DNA of 64,000 nt from an uncultured Eubacteriales bacterium (GTDB taxonomy: Bacteria > Bacillota > Clostridia > Oscillospirales > Oscillospiraceae): contig UQYT01000001.1 in assembly GCA_900545405.1 (NCBI GenBank), forward strand, positions 200,731-264,730, read 5' to 3'. Made by a program: the position numbers and the translations under genes. Position 1 is the first letter of the stretch. Each line of letters opens with the position of its first letter. Positions 26,852-34,804 of this stretch are shown piece after piece. The notes under the pieces were generated by a model, which ran no database searches, was not told the DNA's origin, and saw only the letters and a program-made list of their open reading frames with translations.

Positions 26852-27127
26852 ATGAGACAATGCATGGATGCCGACAACCTGCACCGTCGGCTCAGGAAAA
26901 TAATCGGGCAGGTCCAGGCCATTGACCGGATGGTCGACGAGGACGTGCCCTGCGAGGACATACTCGCCCAGATAAACGCCGCGAAGTCCGCCCTGCACCG
27001 CGTCGGGCAGGTCGTGCTCGAGGGCCACATCAAGCACTGCGTGCGCGACGGCATAGAGCACGGCGACGCAGAAAAGACCATCGAGAGCTTCACAAAGGCC
27101 GTTGAGCGCTTCTCAAATATGGGCTGA
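26852..27127 (+). CDS. csoR: CsoR-type metal-sensing repressor
   Basis: All-helical DUF156 repressor of 91 aa. The metal ligands fit the copper-type fingerprint: Cys34, His59 and Cys63 (VPCEDI and EGHIKHC). RLRKIIGQVQAIDRMV is the usual N-terminal helix. CsoR releases DNA on binding Cu(I). A palindrome of the right form lies 44 bases downstream at the promoter of a P-type ATPase, the expected target. The gene has GGGAGGG 9-10 bases before its ATG and may be co-transcribed with the DUF1538/P-II genes. Confidence 0.9.
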   Translation: MRQCMDADNLHRRLRKIIGQVQAIDRMVDEDVPCEDILAQINAAKSALHRVGQVVLEGHIKHCVRDGIEHGDAEKTIESFTKAVERFSNMG

Positions 27128-27142
27128 TCCCCTCCCCCGCCC

Positions 27143-27171
27143 TTGACATCAGGGGCGGGTCGGTCTATATT
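27143..27171 (+). promoter_or_regulatory. Promoter of the metal P-type ATPase
   Basis: Perfect TTGACA (27143-27148), 17-base spacer, TATATT (27166-27171). The spacer is GC-rich and the -10 box runs directly into the CsoR-type operator. Confidence 0.8.
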
Positions 27172-27194
27172 ATACCTATACCCCCATAGGTATA
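27171..27194. promoter_or_regulatory. CsoR-type operator
   Basis: Inverted repeat TATACCTAT - ACCCCC - ATAGGTATA with perfect 9-base arms and a C-rich centre. CsoR operators are known as dyads around a G/C tract. It covers the transcription start region of the ATPase gene. Confidence 0.82.
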
Positions 27195-27210
27195 TGAAAG
27201 GCGGATGTGT

Positions 27211-29085
27211 ATGGAGAAGCTGGAGGCCCTGTTGAAGTGGGGCGGAGTCAAAAAGGACGTCATTTGCCTGGTTTTGGGCGGCATTTCCCTGCTTGTCAGC
27301 ATCATTGGGCTGGCTCCCGACCTGCCTTTTGACCCAGCCTGGGTGGCCATAATCCTCTGTGGCGTGCCGATAATCCTCGAGGCCGTCATCGGGCTCGTCA
27401 CCGCCTTTGACATCAAGGCCGACGTGCTCGTCTCCATGGCGCTCATCGCCTCGGTCATCATCGGCGAGGACTTCGCCGCGGGCGAGGTGGCCTTCATCAT
27501 GCAGCTCGGCTCCCTGCTCGAGGACCTGACCGTCGCCAAAGCCCGCGCGGGCATTGAAAAGCTCGTGCAGCTCACGCCCCAGACCGCACGGCGCATCTCC
27601 GGCGGTGCCGAGGAGGTCATACCCGCCGAAAACGTCCGCGTCGGGGACGTTCTGCGCGTCCTGCCCGGGGAGACGATACCGGTCGACGGCGTCATACTCA
27701 CTGGCGAGACCTCGGTAAATCAGGCCGTCATGACCGGCGAGAGCCTGCCCGTAGACAAGGGCCCGGGCGACGAGGTCTCCAGCGGAACGGTGAACCAGTT
27801 CGGCTCCTTCGACATGCGGGCGGCCAAGGTCGGCGAGGACAGCTCCATCCAGAGCATGATCCGCCTCGTGCAGTCCGCCGACGCGGGCAAGGCCAAGATC
27901 GTCGGCCTCGCCGACCGCTGGGCGACGTGGATAGTCGTGACCGCGCTGGTCGCCGCCGCCGGCACCTGGGCCGTGACGGGCGAGGTCATCCGCGCGGTGA
28001 CGATCCTCGTCGTGTTCTGCCCCTGCGCCCTAGTGCTGGCCACGCCGACGGCCATCATGGCGGCCATCGGCAACGCTACGAAGCACGGTTTCCTTGTCCG
28101 CGAGGGCGATGCTCTCGAGCGGCTGGCGACAGTGCGGCGGGTGTGTTTTGACAAGACCGGCACGCTCACGACGGGGCATCCCCGCGTCGCCGCCGTGCGG
28201 AGCTTTGACGAGGGGCTGGGCGAGGACGGGCTCTACGCCCTTGCGGCGAGCGTGGAGGCGCGCAGCGAGCACCCGCTGGGCAAGGCCGTCGTCGCTGGCT
28301 GGCGAGAGACGGGAGGCGAGCTTGCCGCGGCCGAGGATTTTGCAATGCTCCCCGGGCGGGGCGTCAGCGCGCTTGTCGGCTCCCGGCGGGTGCTTGCGGG
28401 CAATATTGAGCTGCTCGCCTCCGAGGGCGCGGCTCCCGGTGCGGAGATGCTCTCGGCCGCGGAGGGATACCGCGAGCGCGGCTGCACGGTCATATACATA
28501 GCCGTCTCCGGCGCGGCGGCAGGCTTCATCGCGCTCTCGGACACGCTGCGCCCCGGCATGGCGGACACGATAAGCGCCGTGCGCGAGGCGGGGGCCGAGC
28601 CCGTGCTGCTCACCGGCGACCACAGGAACGCCGCCGAGACGATAGCGCGCGAGCTGGGCATCACCGAGTACAAGTACGAGTGCCTGCCCGAGGACAAACT
28701 GGCCTGGATAGACGCCTCCCAGCGCGCGGGCGCGCCCGTCTGCATGATAGGCGACGGCATAAACGACGCCCCGGCGCTCAAGATGGCCTGCACGGGCATA
28801 GCCATGGGCGGCGTGGGCAGCGACATCGCCATCGAGGCCGCGGACATCGCGCTGGTGAACGACGAGATAAGCGAGCTGCCGCATCTTCTGCGCCTCTCGC
28901 GGCGGATGATGGGGACGATAAAGCTAAACCTCACCTTCTCGATGACGCTCAACTTTGCGGCCATCGTGCTGGCGATGACGGGCATACTCGACCCCGTGGT
29001 CGGCGCGCTGGTGCACAACGCGGGCTCTGTGCTGGTGATAATCAACTCCGCCTTCCTGCTGCGCTGGCGTAAGCGCGGGGCTTGA
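27211..29085 (+). CDS. Heavy-metal P1B-type ATPase
   Basis: Metal-exporting ATPase of about 624 aa with the full P1B set: TGES in the actuator domain, CPC in the membrane (FCPCALVLATP near residue 270), DKTGTLT near 313, EHPLGKA near 352 and GDGINDAPAL near 514. It has no N-terminal ferredoxin-like metal-binding domain and a short N-terminal membrane region. The last helices read NLTFSMTLNFAAI and HNAGSVLVIIN, which do not match the textbook Cu or Zn/Cd types well. The CsoR operator suggests Cu(I), but the metal is not settled. ATG at 27211 has AAGGCGG at better spacing than the ATG at 27205. Confidence 0.9.
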   Translation: MEKLEALLKWGGVKKDVICLVLGGISLLVSIIGLAPDLPFDPAWVAIILCGVPIILEAVIGLVTAFDIKADVLVSMALIASVIIGEDFAAGEVAFIMQLGSLLEDLTVAKARAGIEKLVQLTPQTARRISGGAEEVIPAENVRVGDVLRVLPGETIPVDGVILTGETSVNQAVMTGESLPVDKGPGDEVSSGTVNQFGSFDMRAAKVGEDSSIQSMIRLVQSADAGKAKIVGLADRWATWIVVTALVAAAGTWAVTGEVIRAVTILVVFCPCALVLATPTAIMAAIGNATKHGFLVREGDALERLATVRRVCFDKTGTLTTGHPRVAAVRSFDEGLGEDGLYALAASVEARSEHPLGKAVVAGWRETGGELAAAEDFAMLPGRGVSALVGSRRVLAGNIELLASEGAAPGAEMLSAAEGYRERGCTVIYIAVSGAAAGFIALSDTLRPGMADTISAVREAGAEPVLLTGDHRNAAETIARELGITEYKYECLPEDKLAWIDASQRAGAPVCMIGDGINDAPALKMACTGIAMGGVGSDIAIEAADIALVNDEISELPHLLRLSRRMMGTIKLNLTFSMTLNFAAIVLAMTGILDPVVGALVHNAGSVLVIINSAFLLRWRKRGA

Positions 29086-29110
29086 AAAGCGGGCGCGGCG
29101 GTGCTACAAT
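29082..29110 (+). promoter_or_regulatory. Promoter of the GNAT gene
   Basis: TTGAAA (29082-29087), 17-base spacer, TACAAT (29105-29110). The -35 box starts within the stop codon of the ATPase gene. Confidence 0.65.
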
Positions 29111-29138
29111 GGCCAAAACCCGAAAGGAAGTGCTCAGC

Positions 29139-29657
29139 ATGATACGCGCCGCGACCGCCGCAGACATAGACGCCATTGAGGCCGGATACAACGAGCTGCT
29201 GCTCTACGAACAGGAGCACGGTTCAAACTCGCACTGGGTGCTCGGCGTCTACCCCACCCGCGCCACGGCGGAGCGGGCGGTCGAGGCCGGGACGATGTAC
29301 GTCCTCGACGAGGGCGGGCGCATCTGTGCGAGCATGATACTCAACTCCCGCCAGGCGGCGGAGTACCGCGAGATGCCCTGGCTCTACCCCGCCGCGGACG
29401 ACGAGGTGCTCGTGATACACACGCTCTGCGTCCCTCCCTCCATGGCCGGGCGCGGGCTGGGCACGCGCATGGTGGACTTTGCGACCGGCTTCGGTCTCGG
29501 GCGCGGCATGAGCGTACTGAGGCTGGACACTAACCTGTACAACCTCCCCGCCCAGCGGCTCTATCTCAAAAACGGCTGCCGCATCGCCGGGAACCGCCAC
29601 TGCGTTCACGAGGGCGTGCTGGAGACCGACATATTGTATCTGGAGCGAAAGCTGTGA
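29139..29657 (+). CDS. GNAT-family N-acetyltransferase
   Basis: Acetyl-CoA-dependent acetyltransferase of 172 aa. It opens MIRAATAADIDAIEAGYNEL; the acetyl-CoA loop is VIHTLCVPPSMAGRGLGTRMVDFA, followed by LRLDTNLYNLPAQRLYLKNGCRIAG. The substrate is unknown. The ATG at 29139 is chosen because AAAGGAAG lies upstream and it gives the normal N-terminus; it also lies 28 bases after the predicted -10 box. An in-frame ATG at 29109 lies inside that box. Confidence 0.88.
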   Translation: MIRAATAADIDAIEAGYNELLLYEQEHGSNSHWVLGVYPTRATAERAVEAGTMYVLDEGGRICASMILNSRQAAEYREMPWLYPAADDEVLVIHTLCVPPSMAGRGLGTRMVDFATGFGLGRGMSVLRLDTNLYNLPAQRLYLKNGCRIAGNRHCVHEGVLETDILYLERKL

Positions 29658-29660
29658 AAA

Positions 29661-29691
29661 AAACACCCCGGACCGCGTGTCCGGGGTGTTT
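29661..29691. terminator. Bidirectional terminator between GNAT and blaR1-like genes
   Basis: Perfect 13-bp stem (29661-29673 with 29679-29691, loop CGCGT), with A-rich sequence before and T-rich after. The GNAT gene and the M56 gene converge here. Confidence 0.9.
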
Positions 29692-29693
29692 TG

Positions 29694-31448
29694 TTATGCG
29701 GGCTCTATGACTGCGCCCAGGTTGGATGCCTTGGCGCTCATGGCAAGGCCGTGGCAGTTGAGCTGAGCGAGGTAGGTGTTCACTATTTCGCTCGGACGGG
29801 CTATCCTCGTGACGGCGATGCTGCCGCTATAAACGGCCTCTGCGCCGTTGTAGACAGTGAAGTCTATCGTGTCGGAGGTGGTATCCGGCTCCGGCGTCCA
29901 GGCGAGTTCCTCGCCGGGCTCGCCGCCGGATATTCTGCCGGAACTGCACTCCGCCTCTATGCGCGTGTAGTCAATGTCGAATTCAAACCTGAACTGTATG
30001 CCGTAGAGGCTGCTCACGGCGAGATTCGAGCTCCAGGTGACGCCGCTGGCGAGGATGCGCTCGTACTCCCCGAGCACAGCCGCGTCGTAGTCGCCGCCGT
30101 AGGCTTCCTGTATCATCAGGGCCGTTGTTATGCCGACATAGCTCCAGTTATCGCCGTCGCGCCGGAGCAGCATGAACCTGTCGCCGCCGCTGTCGGCTCT
30201 CGTCAGCCAGCCGCCCTCGATGAGCATTCCGCCCGCGGGCATGCCATTTTCGGGTTCAGCCAGCTCATAGTGTGCGCCGAGCTTGAATAGGCAGGCCACG
30301 CCGCCGTCGGTGAGCTCGGCCTCGCTGTAAGAGGCGAGCTCGGTTATCTCCGCCGCGCTGATATTGAGGTAGTCCATGTTTGCGGCCTGCTGCGCCGCGC
30401 AGCCCTTTGCAAATTCCAGCACCTGCTCCGGGAAATTCTCGGGCAGTACGGCTGTTACGGTGATGGGGATGCCGTAGTCGGGTGCGTCGGTCTGCACGCT
30501 GTCGTCGGCCTCGGCCTTGGGGTCGGTCAGGAAGCACACCACTGCGCCGATGCAGAGCACTGCGGCGAGCATAATGAGCCAGAACGCGGGCCTTTTGTAC
30601 GTCAGCACCGACTTTACGCGGCCCTTGACCGCCGACTCGCCGAAGGCAAGCGGGCAGGCGCCGACGCCATGGTGCGGGCGGCTGAGGTCCAGCAGCGCCT
30701 GCGAGTAGTCCGCGCGCCCGGAGACGGGCAGGCGGCGTATCACGCGCTCGTCGCAGGCGAGCTCAATGTCGCGGCAAAAGAGCGCGTAGGCCAGCCAGAC
30801 CAGCGGGTTATACCAGTACACGGCCAAAATGAGCCAGCCCAGGGGCTTTATCACGTGGTCGCCGCGCGCGATGTGGGCCCGCTCGTGCGTGAGCACCTGC
30901 TCCCGCGCGCCCTCGTCCAGGCCGAAGGGCAGGTAGATGCGCGGCCTTATGAGCCCCAGCACGAAGGGCGAGGCGACGCGCTCGCTCTCGAACACGTTGC
31001 CCTCGAGGAGCACGGCATCGGCCACGCGGCGGCGGAGGCGGAGCCAGCTCACCAGCGCCCAGAGCAGCATTGCCGCCGCGCCCGCGAGCCATATCACAGA
31101 CGCGACGGGCAGCAGCACCTGGAGCGGGTTCGCGCTCGCGGCAGGCTCGGGTGCAAAGGCGGCGGTGAACGCGGGATTTATCGCGTCGTTGAGGGCCGCG
31201 ATGCCGGTGTTCAACTCCGGCGCGGCGGCGTACATCACATCCTCGGGCAGCGTCTGGGTGCTGGGGACGAGGCTCAGGGCGCTCTCTATGCTCACGGGCA
31301 GCACGAGGCGCAGCCCCACCACGGCCCAGAGCAGCAGCCGAAAGCGCTTGGGCGCCCTTTTGAGGATGACGCGGAGCACTACGACGGCCAGGATGAGCCA
31401 GGACGCAGCTATGCCCATGTTCAGCGTCTTTATGAATACGTCAGCCAT
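29694..31448 (-). CDS. M56 (BlaR1/MecR1-type) membrane metallopeptidase
   Basis: Sensor-protease of 584 aa. The N-terminal half is a four-helix membrane zinc protease with HERAHIARGD (HExxH) near residue 188 and ELACDE near 229. In the BlaR1 family this cytoplasmic-facing site cuts the BlaI repressor when the outer domain binds its ligand. After a last helix (FWLIMLAAVLCIGAVVCFL) comes an extracellular region of about 270 residues that is not a penicillin-binding domain, so beta-lactam sensing is not supported. It overlaps the blaI-like gene by 8 bases, and the two form one unit. Confidence 0.9.
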   Translation of the reverse strand: MADVFIKTLNMGIAASWLILAVVVLRVILKRAPKRFRLLLWAVVGLRLVLPVSIESALSLVPSTQTLPEDVMYAAAPELNTGIAALNDAINPAFTAAFAPEPAASANPLQVLLPVASVIWLAGAAAMLLWALVSWLRLRRRVADAVLLEGNVFESERVASPFVLGLIRPRIYLPFGLDEGAREQVLTHERAHIARGDHVIKPLGWLILAVYWYNPLVWLAYALFCRDIELACDERVIRRLPVSGRADYSQALLDLSRPHHGVGACPLAFGESAVKGRVKSVLTYKRPAFWLIMLAAVLCIGAVVCFLTDPKAEADDSVQTDAPDYGIPITVTAVLPENFPEQVLEFAKGCAAQQAANMDYLNISAAEITELASYSEAELTDGGVACLFKLGAHYELAEPENGMPAGGMLIEGGWLTRADSGGDRFMLLRRDGDNWSYVGITTALMIQEAYGGDYDAAVLGEYERILASGVTWSSNLAVSSLYGIQFRFEFDIDYTRIEAECSSGRISGGEPGEELAWTPEPDTTSDTIDFTVYNGAEAVYSGSIAVTRIARPSEIVNTYLAQLNCHGLAMSAKASNLGAVIEPA

Positions 31449-31815
31449 CTCCCCCGCCCTCCCTGTATTCGTCTATCATGCGCTGCATCTCATCGAGCTC
31501 GGCGCCCGAGAGCCGCCGGTGCCTTGTGAAGGCCGCGATGAAGGCCGGGAGCGAGCCGCCGAACTTCTTCTCCACCAGCTCGTCTATCTCGGCGGCCTGC
31601 ACCTCATCCTTCGAGACCAGCGAGCGCACTACGGAGTTTTCATTCACCAGCACGCCGCGCTCGGAAAGGCGCTTGATGACCGTATACGTCGTGGTCGGCT
31701 TCCAGCCCAGCTGCTCGCGGCAGAGCGCGACCAGTTCGCTGCTGCGCACCGGCTCGTGCTCCCAGAGTATCAGGCAGAAGCGGTATTCGCTTTCAAAGAC
31801 CTTGGGTGTCTCCAT
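31441..31815 (-). CDS. BlaI/MecI/CopY-family repressor
   Basis: Winged-helix repressor of 124 aa: VFESEYRFCLILWEHEPVRSSELVALCREQ, then the recognition region KPTTTYTVIKRLSERGVLV, and a C-terminal dimerisation helix (LPAFIAAFTRHRRLSGAELDEMQRMI). It partners the M56 protease encoded next. The ATG at 31815 has GAGGAGG 7 bases upstream, and this site overlaps the near operator dyad. Two palindromes flank its promoter, so it should repress its own unit. Confidence 0.92.
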   Translation of the reverse strand: METPKVFESEYRFCLILWEHEPVRSSELVALCREQLGWKPTTTYTVIKRLSERGVLVNENSVVRSLVSKDEVQAAEIDELVEKKFGGSLPAFIAAFTRHRRLSGAELDEMQRMIDEYREGGGDG

Positions 31816-31827
31816 GTTTTCGCCTCC

Positions 31828-31865
31828 TCTAATCTGTTAGAGTAATTTTAGTCTAACAGATTAGA
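31828..31865. promoter_or_regulatory. Paired BlaI-type operator dyads
   Basis: Two 14-base arms (31828-31841 and 31852-31865) are perfect inverted copies separated by 10 bases. Each arm is itself a dyad, TCTAA-4-TTAGA, so two repressor dimers could bind. The arrangement covers the -10 box and the spacer of the promoter. Confidence 0.85.
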
Positions 31866-31878
31866 GCATACATGTCAA
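31850..31878 (-). promoter_or_regulatory. Promoter of blaI-blaR1-like unit
   Basis: On the minus strand perfect TTGACA (31873-31878), 17-base spacer and TAGACT (31850-31855). The spacer contains most of the distal operator arm and the -10 box lies at its inner edge. Confidence 0.7.
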
Positions 31879-31882
31879 GAAA

Positions 31883-31908
31883 AAATCCCCGGTCCGAGCC
31901 GGGGATTT
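31883..31908 (-). terminator. Terminator after pgsA
   Basis: Perfect 10-bp stem (31883-31892 with 31899-31908) followed on the minus strand by six T. It begins 2 bases after the pgsA stop. Confidence 0.88.
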
Positions 31909-31909
31909 G

Positions 31910-32476
31910 TCATTTTGTAAGGCCCTTCCACGCTCTGGCGTAGAACGCGACGTAGCCGACGAAGGCAAAGACTGTAGCGGCGAGGCAGATGCCTATGAGC
32001 GCATCGCTGACCTGCTCCGGCATTCCCGGGATGACCAGCAGGAGGAATACCACGGCGTAGGTCACAGCGGTGCAGACCTTGCCGTACCACTGGGCTCCGT
32101 CCATGCGGAAGCCGCGCCGCAGCATAACGGCGCCCATGCCGAGCATATACAGCTCCTTGACCACGTACAGCCCGAACACCACGCCCATGAGCGGATAGCG
32201 GAACGACATGCTCAGCGCGATCGCGGCGAAGGTGAACTTGTCCGCGACGGGGTCTATCAGCTTGCCCCAGTCCGTTATCATGTTGAAGTGGCGGGCAATC
32301 TTGCCGTCGAGCATGTCCGTCAGGCCGGACACAGCGATGACGGCGGCGGCATACGCATAGTCCCTGTCCGTCTCGGCGCTGAAATAGACCACGAGATAAA
32401 CAGGGATGAGTACGAGCCGGAAGTAGCTCATTATATTGGGAATTGAAAAGTATTCTCTGCGCCAGTCCCTCTTCAA
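31910..32476 (-). CDS. pgsA: CDP-alcohol phosphatidyltransferase (PgsA-like)
   Basis: Membrane enzyme of about 188 aa, probably making phosphatidylglycerol phosphate from CDP-diacylglycerol. The family motif is intact: SGLTDMLDGKIAR followed by WGKLIDPVADK, giving the D-x2-DG-x2-AR-x9-G-x3-D-x3-D pattern. IPNIMSYFRLVLIPVYLVVYF is the usual first helix. The TTG at 32476 gives MKRDWRREYFSIPN with GGAAGTGA upstream; an ATG at 32506 adds ten residues but has no binding site. The choice of glycerol phosphate as acceptor is by similarity. Confidence 0.85.
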   Translation of the reverse strand: MKRDWRREYFSIPNIMSYFRLVLIPVYLVVYFSAETDRDYAYAAAVIAVSGLTDMLDGKIARHFNMITDWGKLIDPVADKFTFAAIALSMSFRYPLMGVVFGLYVVKELYMLGMGAVMLRRGFRMDGAQWYGKVCTAVTYAVVFLLLVIPGMPEQVSDALIGICLAATVFAFVGYVAFYARAWKGLTK

Positions 32477-32496
32477 AACAATCACTTCCAAGGAAA

Positions 32497-32525
32497 AATA
32501 TATCACACAACCCGGGCAAGGTCAA
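32497..32525 (-). promoter_or_regulatory. Promoter of pgsA
   Basis: TTGACC (32520-32525), 17-base spacer, TATATT (32497-32502) on the minus strand. Transcription would begin close to the TTG start codon. Confidence 0.6.
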
Positions 32526-32637
32526 TGCCCGCCCCCCACTGGGCGCAGTATCAATCTACGCCGCAAAACTCAACAAAAAGTCAATGTGCGGCGGCGTATT
32601 TAATTTTCCCCCTCCGGGCGCGTTTACTCGGCAGGGT

Positions 32638-32675
32638 AAAAAAAGCGGGCCCCGGGTAGATGCCCAAGGGCCCTT
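32638..32675 (-). terminator. Terminator after the galE-nucleotidyltransferase-kinase unit
   Basis: A GC-rich stem built on GGGCCC repeats with an internal loop is followed by seven T on the minus strand. It lies just after the kinase gene. Between it and the pgsA promoter is a second inverted repeat (TACGCCGC with GCGGCGTA). Confidence 0.65.
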
Positions 32676-32691
32676 TGGAGGGAGTAGAGAA

Positions 32692-33807
32692 TCATCTGTA
32701 TTTGTCGATGACGGCCTTCATGCCGTCCCAGGCGGCCTCCATGTCCGACACCAGCTTGAACTGCGTGCGGCAGCGGTCCAGATTCTGGCCCTCGCGCTGG
32801 GTGTGGAAGTAGTGGTCGCCCTCGAGGTAGTCGGTGAGGAAGCGGATGCCGCACTCGAGCGTCATAAGCTTGGCGCCCCAGGGCAGGTAATCGAGCTCAG
32901 CCTCGGTCAGAGCGCCGCCCGCGCCCTCCAGGAAGCCCGCGGCGTAGACGTCGAAGAGCTCGAGGTCGAAGTTGACCTTCGTGAGGTCGCGCTCGTCCTC
33001 GGCGCTGTGGTTCGCGCCGAAGCGGATGGAGTCGCCGAAGTCGTTTATGGAGAGGCCCGGCATGACCGTGTCGAGGTCGATGACGCAGATGCCCTCGCCG
33101 GTGGCGCGGTCGATGAGGATGTTGTTGAGCTTGGTGTCGTTGTGCGTGACGCGCAAGGGCAGGCGGCCCTCACGCAGCGCGGAGAGCGCCACGGAGCAGT
33201 CGGCCTCGCGCTCGGCTACGAACTTGAGCTCCGGCCCGACCTCCTTCACCCTGCCCATGACGTCGGCGGCGACGGCGGCCTTGAGCTTGGCGAGCCGGTC
33301 CTCGGTGTCGTGGAACTTGGGGATGGTCTCATAGAGCGTGTCCGCCGGGTAGTCGCGGAGCATGCGCTGGAACTTGCCGAAGGCCCTTGCGGACGCCGCA
33401 AAGAGCTCAGGGGTCTCCGCCTTCTGGAGGCAGACCGTGCCCTCTACAAAGGGGTAGACGCGCCAGGCGCCGCCCTCGGAGTCGGTGTAGAAGTTCTTGC
33501 CGTCCCTGGTGGCCCAGACGCTCATGGTCTCGCGCTCCGGGTCGCCGCCCGCCTCGCGGATCATGCGGCCGAGGTAGGAGGTGACGCCGACGATGTTGGC
33601 CATGACCTCCTCCGGGTGTTTGAAGGCGGCGGAGCTTATCCTCTGGAGGATGAAGCGGCGGCAGGGGTCCTCGCCCGGCTGGGTGTGGACGACAAAGGTG
33701 TCGTTTATGTGCCCGGAGCCGTAGCGCACGGCGCCGACCAGCTCGCCGCCGAAGTCAAAGGCGGCCAGGGCCTCGTTAAGCAGATTTTCAGCCTGCGACA
33801 TGTCCAT
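32692..33807 (-). CDS. nahK: N-acetylhexosamine 1-kinase-like phosphotransferase
   Basis: Aminoglycoside-phosphotransferase-fold kinase of about 371 aa. The Brenner-type catalytic motif is THNDTKLNNILID, followed by VIDLDTVMPG for metal binding. FDFGGELVGAVRYGSGHINDTFVV is the N-terminal loop seen in NahK. NahK phosphorylates GlcNAc or GalNAc at C1 after phosphorolysis of lacto-N-biose or galacto-N-biose. The call rests on the motifs together with galE, a sugar nucleotidyltransferase and a GH112 phosphorylase nearby. The ATG at 33807 overlaps the stop of the gene before it; MSQ at 33801 is an alternative. Confidence 0.85.
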   Translation of the reverse strand: MDMSQAENLLNEALAAFDFGGELVGAVRYGSGHINDTFVVHTQPGEDPCRRFILQRISSAAFKHPEEVMANIVGVTSYLGRMIREAGGDPERETMSVWATRDGKNFYTDSEGGAWRVYPFVEGTVCLQKAETPELFAASARAFGKFQRMLRDYPADTLYETIPKFHDTEDRLAKLKAAVAADVMGRVKEVGPELKFVAEREADCSVALSALREGRLPLRVTHNDTKLNNILIDRATGEGICVIDLDTVMPGLSINDFGDSIRFGANHSAEDERDLTKVNFDLELFDVYAAGFLEGAGGALTEAELDYLPWGAKLMTLECGIRFLTDYLEGDHYFHTQREGQNLDRCRTQFKLVSDMEAAWDGMKAVIDKYR

Positions 33808-34733
33808 CAGTCCTCCCACAGCTTGTCGGGATACAGCCCGCTGGCGGTCTTCTCCGCGATGGCGGCGACGACGCAGGGCTTATCCTCCTTATAGGTGACG
33901 CCGTACCACTTGTCCGCGCTGCGCAGGACCTTGACGCGGGCCTTGCCCTCCTCGAGGAGCTCCGTCACGACGCTGGGCAGGAAATACTCGCCCTTGAGCG
34001 GGTTGGTCTTGATGGCGTTGTCCAGGAACTTCGGGAAACGGGCCTCAGCCTCCTTCAGGAAGCTGTTGGTGAAGCCCCAGAGGTTCATGGAGACTATCGT
34101 GCTGCCCGGGACCTCAGTCCAGGTCTTGCCGTCGTCCTCGGTGTAGCGCGCGTCGGCGCCCATCTTCTCTATGTGGGTGTGCTCCGTGACCTTGAGGAGG
34201 TAGTTGTTCTCGTCCTCCTCGCAGATGCCGCGGGCGACGTGTCCGTGCTCGGTGACGGTGTTGCCCAGGAGGTAGCCGACCATGGCGAACTCATAGCAGT
34301 TGTCGCTGTCCGGGTGGCTCTCGAGGTACTGGTATATCTCACGGAAGCCCTCGGGGCCGTAGTAGTCGTCGGCGTTGACGACGGCGAAGGGGCCGTCGAC
34401 TATGTTGCGGGCGGCGAGGACGGCGTGGCAGGTGCCCCAGGGCTTGACGCGGCCGTCGGGGACCGTATAGCCGGCCGGCAGATCGTCGAGCTGCTGGTAG
34501 GCGTACTTGACGTTTATGAACTTGGAGAGCCTGTCGCCGATGGCCTCGTGGAAGGCCTGCTCGATCTCGTGCTTGATGACGAACACGACGGTGTCAAAGC
34601 CGGCGCGCTTGGCGTCGTAGATGGAGTAGTCGATGATGAGCTGGCCGTGGTTGCCCACGGGGTCTATTTGCTTGAGACCGCCGTAGCGGCTGCCCATTCC
34701 GGCGGCCATGACGACGAGCACGGGTTTCTTCAT
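33807..34733 (-). CDS. Sugar-phosphate nucleotidyltransferase
   Basis: NTP-dependent sugar-1-phosphate nucleotidyltransferase of 308 aa. The N-terminal nucleotide loop is VMAAGMGSRYGGLKQIDPVG, and the metal site is FAVVNADDYYG. It probably makes UDP-GlcNAc, UDP-GalNAc or UDP-Gal from the hexose-1-phosphates released in this pathway. In bifidobacteria this step is done by a GalT-type uridylyltransferase; this enzyme belongs to a different fold, so the step seems to be replaced. Start ATG at 34733 with GGGAGG upstream. The gene lies between nahK and galE in one unit. Confidence 0.85.
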   Translation of the reverse strand: MKKPVLVVMAAGMGSRYGGLKQIDPVGNHGQLIIDYSIYDAKRAGFDTVVFVIKHEIEQAFHEAIGDRLSKFINVKYAYQQLDDLPAGYTVPDGRVKPWGTCHAVLAARNIVDGPFAVVNADDYYGPEGFREIYQYLESHPDSDNCYEFAMVGYLLGNTVTEHGHVARGICEEDENNYLLKVTEHTHIEKMGADARYTEDDGKTWTEVPGSTIVSMNLWGFTNSFLKEAEARFPKFLDNAIKTNPLKGEYFLPSVVTELLEEGKARVKVLRSADKWYGVTYKEDKPCVVAAIAEKTASGLYPDKLWED

Positions 34734-34804
34734 TGTTTTTTCCTCCCTCAATTTTGCCTAAAATATGGCCCGCTCCCGCGGGCCATATCACATTATCGGT
34801 TGTC

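Noticed and set aside
29694..31815. Beta-lactam resistance operon
   Set aside because: The regulators resemble BlaI/BlaR1, but the sensor has no penicillin-binding domain and no beta-lactamase or PBP2a gene follows.
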